Source: CAZTLI01 sp964614375
GTDB taxonomy: Bacteria; Chloroflexota; Anaerolineae; Aggregatilineales; Phototrophicaceae
NCBI GenBank assembly: GCA_964614375.1
Contig: CAZTLI010000064.1
Coordinates: forward strand, 1-16,999
DNA: 16,999 nucleotides
Direction of reading: 5' to 3'
The notes beneath the pieces were generated by a model that was not told where the DNA came from, made no database searches, and saw only the letters and a list, made by a program, of their open reading frames with translations. A program made the position numbers and the translations under genes. Of this stretch, positions 15,249 to 16,999 are shown piece by piece (positions within the stretch are counted from its first letter, which is position 1; every line of letters begins with the position of its first letter).

Positions 15249-15272
15249 TCCTTGCGGCAGGGGGCATCAACA

Positions 15273-15308
15273 AGCGCGCCGGTCCAATAAGGCTGGCGCT
15301 ATTTGTTT
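15273..15308 (+). terminator. Terminator hairpin after the membrane protein gene
   Basis: The left arm AGCGCGCCGGTC (15273-15284) pairs with the right arm GGCTGGCGCT (15291-15300), with a 2-base bulge and a CAATAA loop. TTTGTTT follows. It lies in the 58-base gap between convergent genes. Confidence 0.55.
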
Positions 15309-16260
15309 AACCAATACCCATCGCGCGCAGGATGTCGTTATAGAGTTTGATCCAGTCCATGTCTTGATACAGTTCGGGACGTGGCGCGCTGTTATACAGT
15401 CGGATGAAAGCGTGGGCATCGGCGGGCAGTTGGAGGTGGAGCAAACCGGGCTGATAGGTCGTTTTGGTGATAAAACCGATGTTTTTCTGCCGTTCCCATT
15501 CGCCATACAGCATTCTGCCGGGAATCGCACGCAGGGCACGCATCCGGTCATGGTGGCGGATTTTCTTCAGGTAGGCGAGGTCTTCATAGGGATTGTATTT
15601 GAGTGTATCCGCACCCACCACGACCCGAAGATAGTCATTGCCGCCGAAATCTCGCTGCCATAGGCGTAAACCACGCGGCAGCAGCTTGAGCATCCGATTG
15701 GGCGCGAGGAACTGTTGTGCTGCTTCGAGATTGAATTGTGAGGTCAGGCTTTTGCTGAACCATAGCGCATAGGCCGCTGCTTCTTCGTAGTAGAGATTGG
15801 TGATAGGCGCGAGACTGTTGACGCCTTCAAATCGACTCGTCGTCATCAAATCGTCGGTGAAGTAATCAGTGGTGGTCTTCCACTCCGCCAAGCGTAGAAA
15901 TGTGCGAAATTGCCACGTATATGTCGGGTGTGTCGAGACCCACGTCAACACATTGTGAGATACGTCGCTCGGCGGCGGAATCAGTGCCATTAGACTGAGT
16001 TCAACCACATCAAACCACAGATCACCCGGATGCGCCTTTTGGGGTGGAATTTGACCGATGTGGACAGTATGCCGGTTCCAGAGGCGGCGTGTGAGGGTAT
16101 AGTCCGCGTCTGACCCATGTTCCAGATAGGCCAGCAGCAGGTTGCCTTCGTCGATTAGGCTGTGCCGTCGCAGCGCGTAACCCATTGCCTCCGCGATTTT
16201 GGGGTCGAGTTCAGATTCGAGATAATCGGTGAACAGGTAATCCAGTTGTGACAGCGCCAT
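15307..16260 (-). CDS. Hypothetical protein, possibly distantly FGE-sulfatase (SUMF1)-like
   Basis: 317 residues, soluble, without signal peptide or membrane helix, and rich in aromatic residues (W and Y). I do not recognise it with confidence. The middle contains FRTFLRLAEW (about 118-127), then NSLAPITNLYYEEAAAYALW (about 148-167), then LRLWQRDFGG (about 199-208). This order loosely recalls the formylglycine-generating-enzyme fold, where a 'PVxxVSWxDAxAYxxW' segment is followed by 'RLPTEAEWE'. The active-site cysteines of true FGE are not seen, so any relation would be structural or very distant. The gene lies 73 bases downstream of proB on the same strand and may be co-transcribed with it. 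Its 3' end meets the convergent membrane protein gene. Confidence 0.7.
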   Translation of the reverse strand: MALSQLDYLFTDYLESELDPKIAEAMGYALRRHSLIDEGNLLLAYLEHGSDADYTLTRRLWNRHTVHIGQIPPQKAHPGDLWFDVVELSLMALIPPPSDVSHNVLTWVSTHPTYTWQFRTFLRLAEWKTTTDYFTDDLMTTSRFEGVNSLAPITNLYYEEAAAYALWFSKSLTSQFNLEAAQQFLAPNRMLKLLPRGLRLWQRDFGGNDYLRVVVGADTLKYNPYEDLAYLKKIRHHDRMRALRAIPGRMLYGEWERQKNIGFITKTTYQPGLLHLQLPADAHAFIRLYNSAPRPELYQDMDWIKLYNDILRAMGIG

Positions 16261-16333
16261 TGGCCTGTGCCTACGTGCTCAGCTTATACCTACACTATAC
16301 GCCCAAAAGATGTTGGTGTTGTATCACCGCAGT

Positions 16334-16999
16334 TTAACGTAACAATACCATATTGTTGCGGTGGATGACGGCATCACCATAGGTATACCCCAAAACTTCG
16401 GCGATTTGCCCCGATTTGATGCCACAAAGCCGCCGGATTTCATCGCTGCTATAGTTGCTAAGCCCATGCGCGATTTCACGGTTATCCGGGTCGTGGACGG
16501 CAAGTGTCGCGCTGCGTTTAAAATCATCTTCTACAGCCGTGATGCCTACTGGCAGTAGACTCGCGCCGCCTTTGAGCAATACGCGCGCCGCGCCCGCATC
16601 AACCCGAACAATGCCCTGGGGCTTATCGGTTAGCAGCCAGCGTTTGCGACTTTCGAGTTGTGTCGAGGTGGGTTCGAATCGTGTGCCGAGTGGCTCACCA
16701 GCGACTATGCGAGTGAGGATATTAGGCGCACTGCCGTGTGCGATAATGGTGGCGACACCGCTGCGTTGTGCCGTGCGCGCGGCTTGAATTTTAGTGGTCA
16801 TGCCGCCTGTACCGAGCGATGACCCGATTCCGCCGACACCCGCCAGCAAATCTTCATCAATTTCGGATACCGTTTCGATGAGCCGGGCGTCGGCATGTTT
16901 ACGTGGGTCGGCAGTGAATAGACCGGGTTGGTCAGTGAGGATGACCAGCATATCGGCTTCGAGCACTGTGGCGACGACGGCAGAGAGATTGTCATTGTC
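16334..16999 (-). CDS. proB: Glutamate 5-kinase, 5'-partial (C-terminal half)
   Basis: 222 residues are visible; the frame stays open to the right edge, so the start and the N-terminal ATP/glutamate-binding part are outside. ProB phosphorylates glutamate to glutamyl-5-phosphate, the first step of proline synthesis, feeding ProA. Seen are the end of the amino-acid-kinase domain (DNDNLSAVVA then LVILTDQPGLFTADP), GTGGMTTKIQAA, and a C-terminal PUA domain (from about RKRWLLTDKPQG through LKGGASLLPVGI to GYTYGDAVIHRNNMVLL). Presence of the PUA domain makes this the long bacterial type, often regulated by proline. It is not directly joined to proA: a hypothetical gene (same strand) and an opposite-strand membrane gene lie between. 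Confidence 0.92.
   Translation of the reverse strand, partial: DNDNLSAVVATVLEADMLVILTDQPGLFTADPRKHADARLIETVSEIDEDLLAGVGGIGSSLGTGGMTTKIQAARTAQRSGVATIIAHGSAPNILTRIVAGEPLGTRFEPTSTQLESRKRWLLTDKPQGIVRVDAGAARVLLKGGASLLPVGITAVEDDFKRSATLAVHDPDNREIAHGLSNYSSDEIRRLCGIKSGQIAEVLGYTYGDAVIHRNNMVLLR

Overview
The window is bacterial chromosomal DNA: dense coding, short gaps, G+C near half, and bacterial-type promoters, Shine-Dalgarno sites and hairpin terminators. I see no IS element, tRNA, rRNA, CRISPR array or phage gene. The gene content (a Bacillus-like FadN/FadA pair together with tandem short-chain dehydrogenases, a membrane-sensor histidine kinase with a single-domain response regulator, and a DagK/YegS lipid kinase) makes an environmental Chloroflexota (Anaerolineae-like) bacterium my best guess. 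That is inference and cannot be verified here.

Bases 1-9188, all on the + strand, form a fatty-acid or acyl-CoA degradation block. It runs: acyl-CoA dehydrogenase (5' end outside the window), DinB-family protein, second acyl-CoA dehydrogenase, small MazG-type pyrophosphohydrolase, three tandem C-factor/sniffer-like SDR oxidoreductases, a FadN-type 3-hydroxyacyl-CoA dehydrogenase/enoyl-CoA hydratase, and a FadA-type thiolase. Together these supply all four reactions of beta-oxidation. The two acyl-CoA dehydrogenases carry reciprocal losses of family motifs: one lacks the catalytic Glu, the other lacks the R-x-x-F-G and Q-x-x-G-G motifs. This suggests a heteromeric enzyme and is the most interesting signal here. 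A perfect 10-bp inverted repeat separates fadN from fadA, and a terminator hairpin follows fadA.

Bases 9389-11613 encode a two-component pair, a six-helix membrane histidine kinase and a response regulator with a long low-complexity tail, ending at a strong terminator that lies against the convergent DagK/YegS-like lipid kinase gene (- strand).

Bases 12758-16999 hold the two proline biosynthesis genes proA and proB (both - strand; proB runs off the right edge). They are separated by a + strand polytopic membrane protein gene and a - strand gene of unknown function. proA is split by an apparent single-base frameshift near its 5' end. The proA/membrane-protein intergenic region has two divergent promoters with a 9-bp direct repeat between them.
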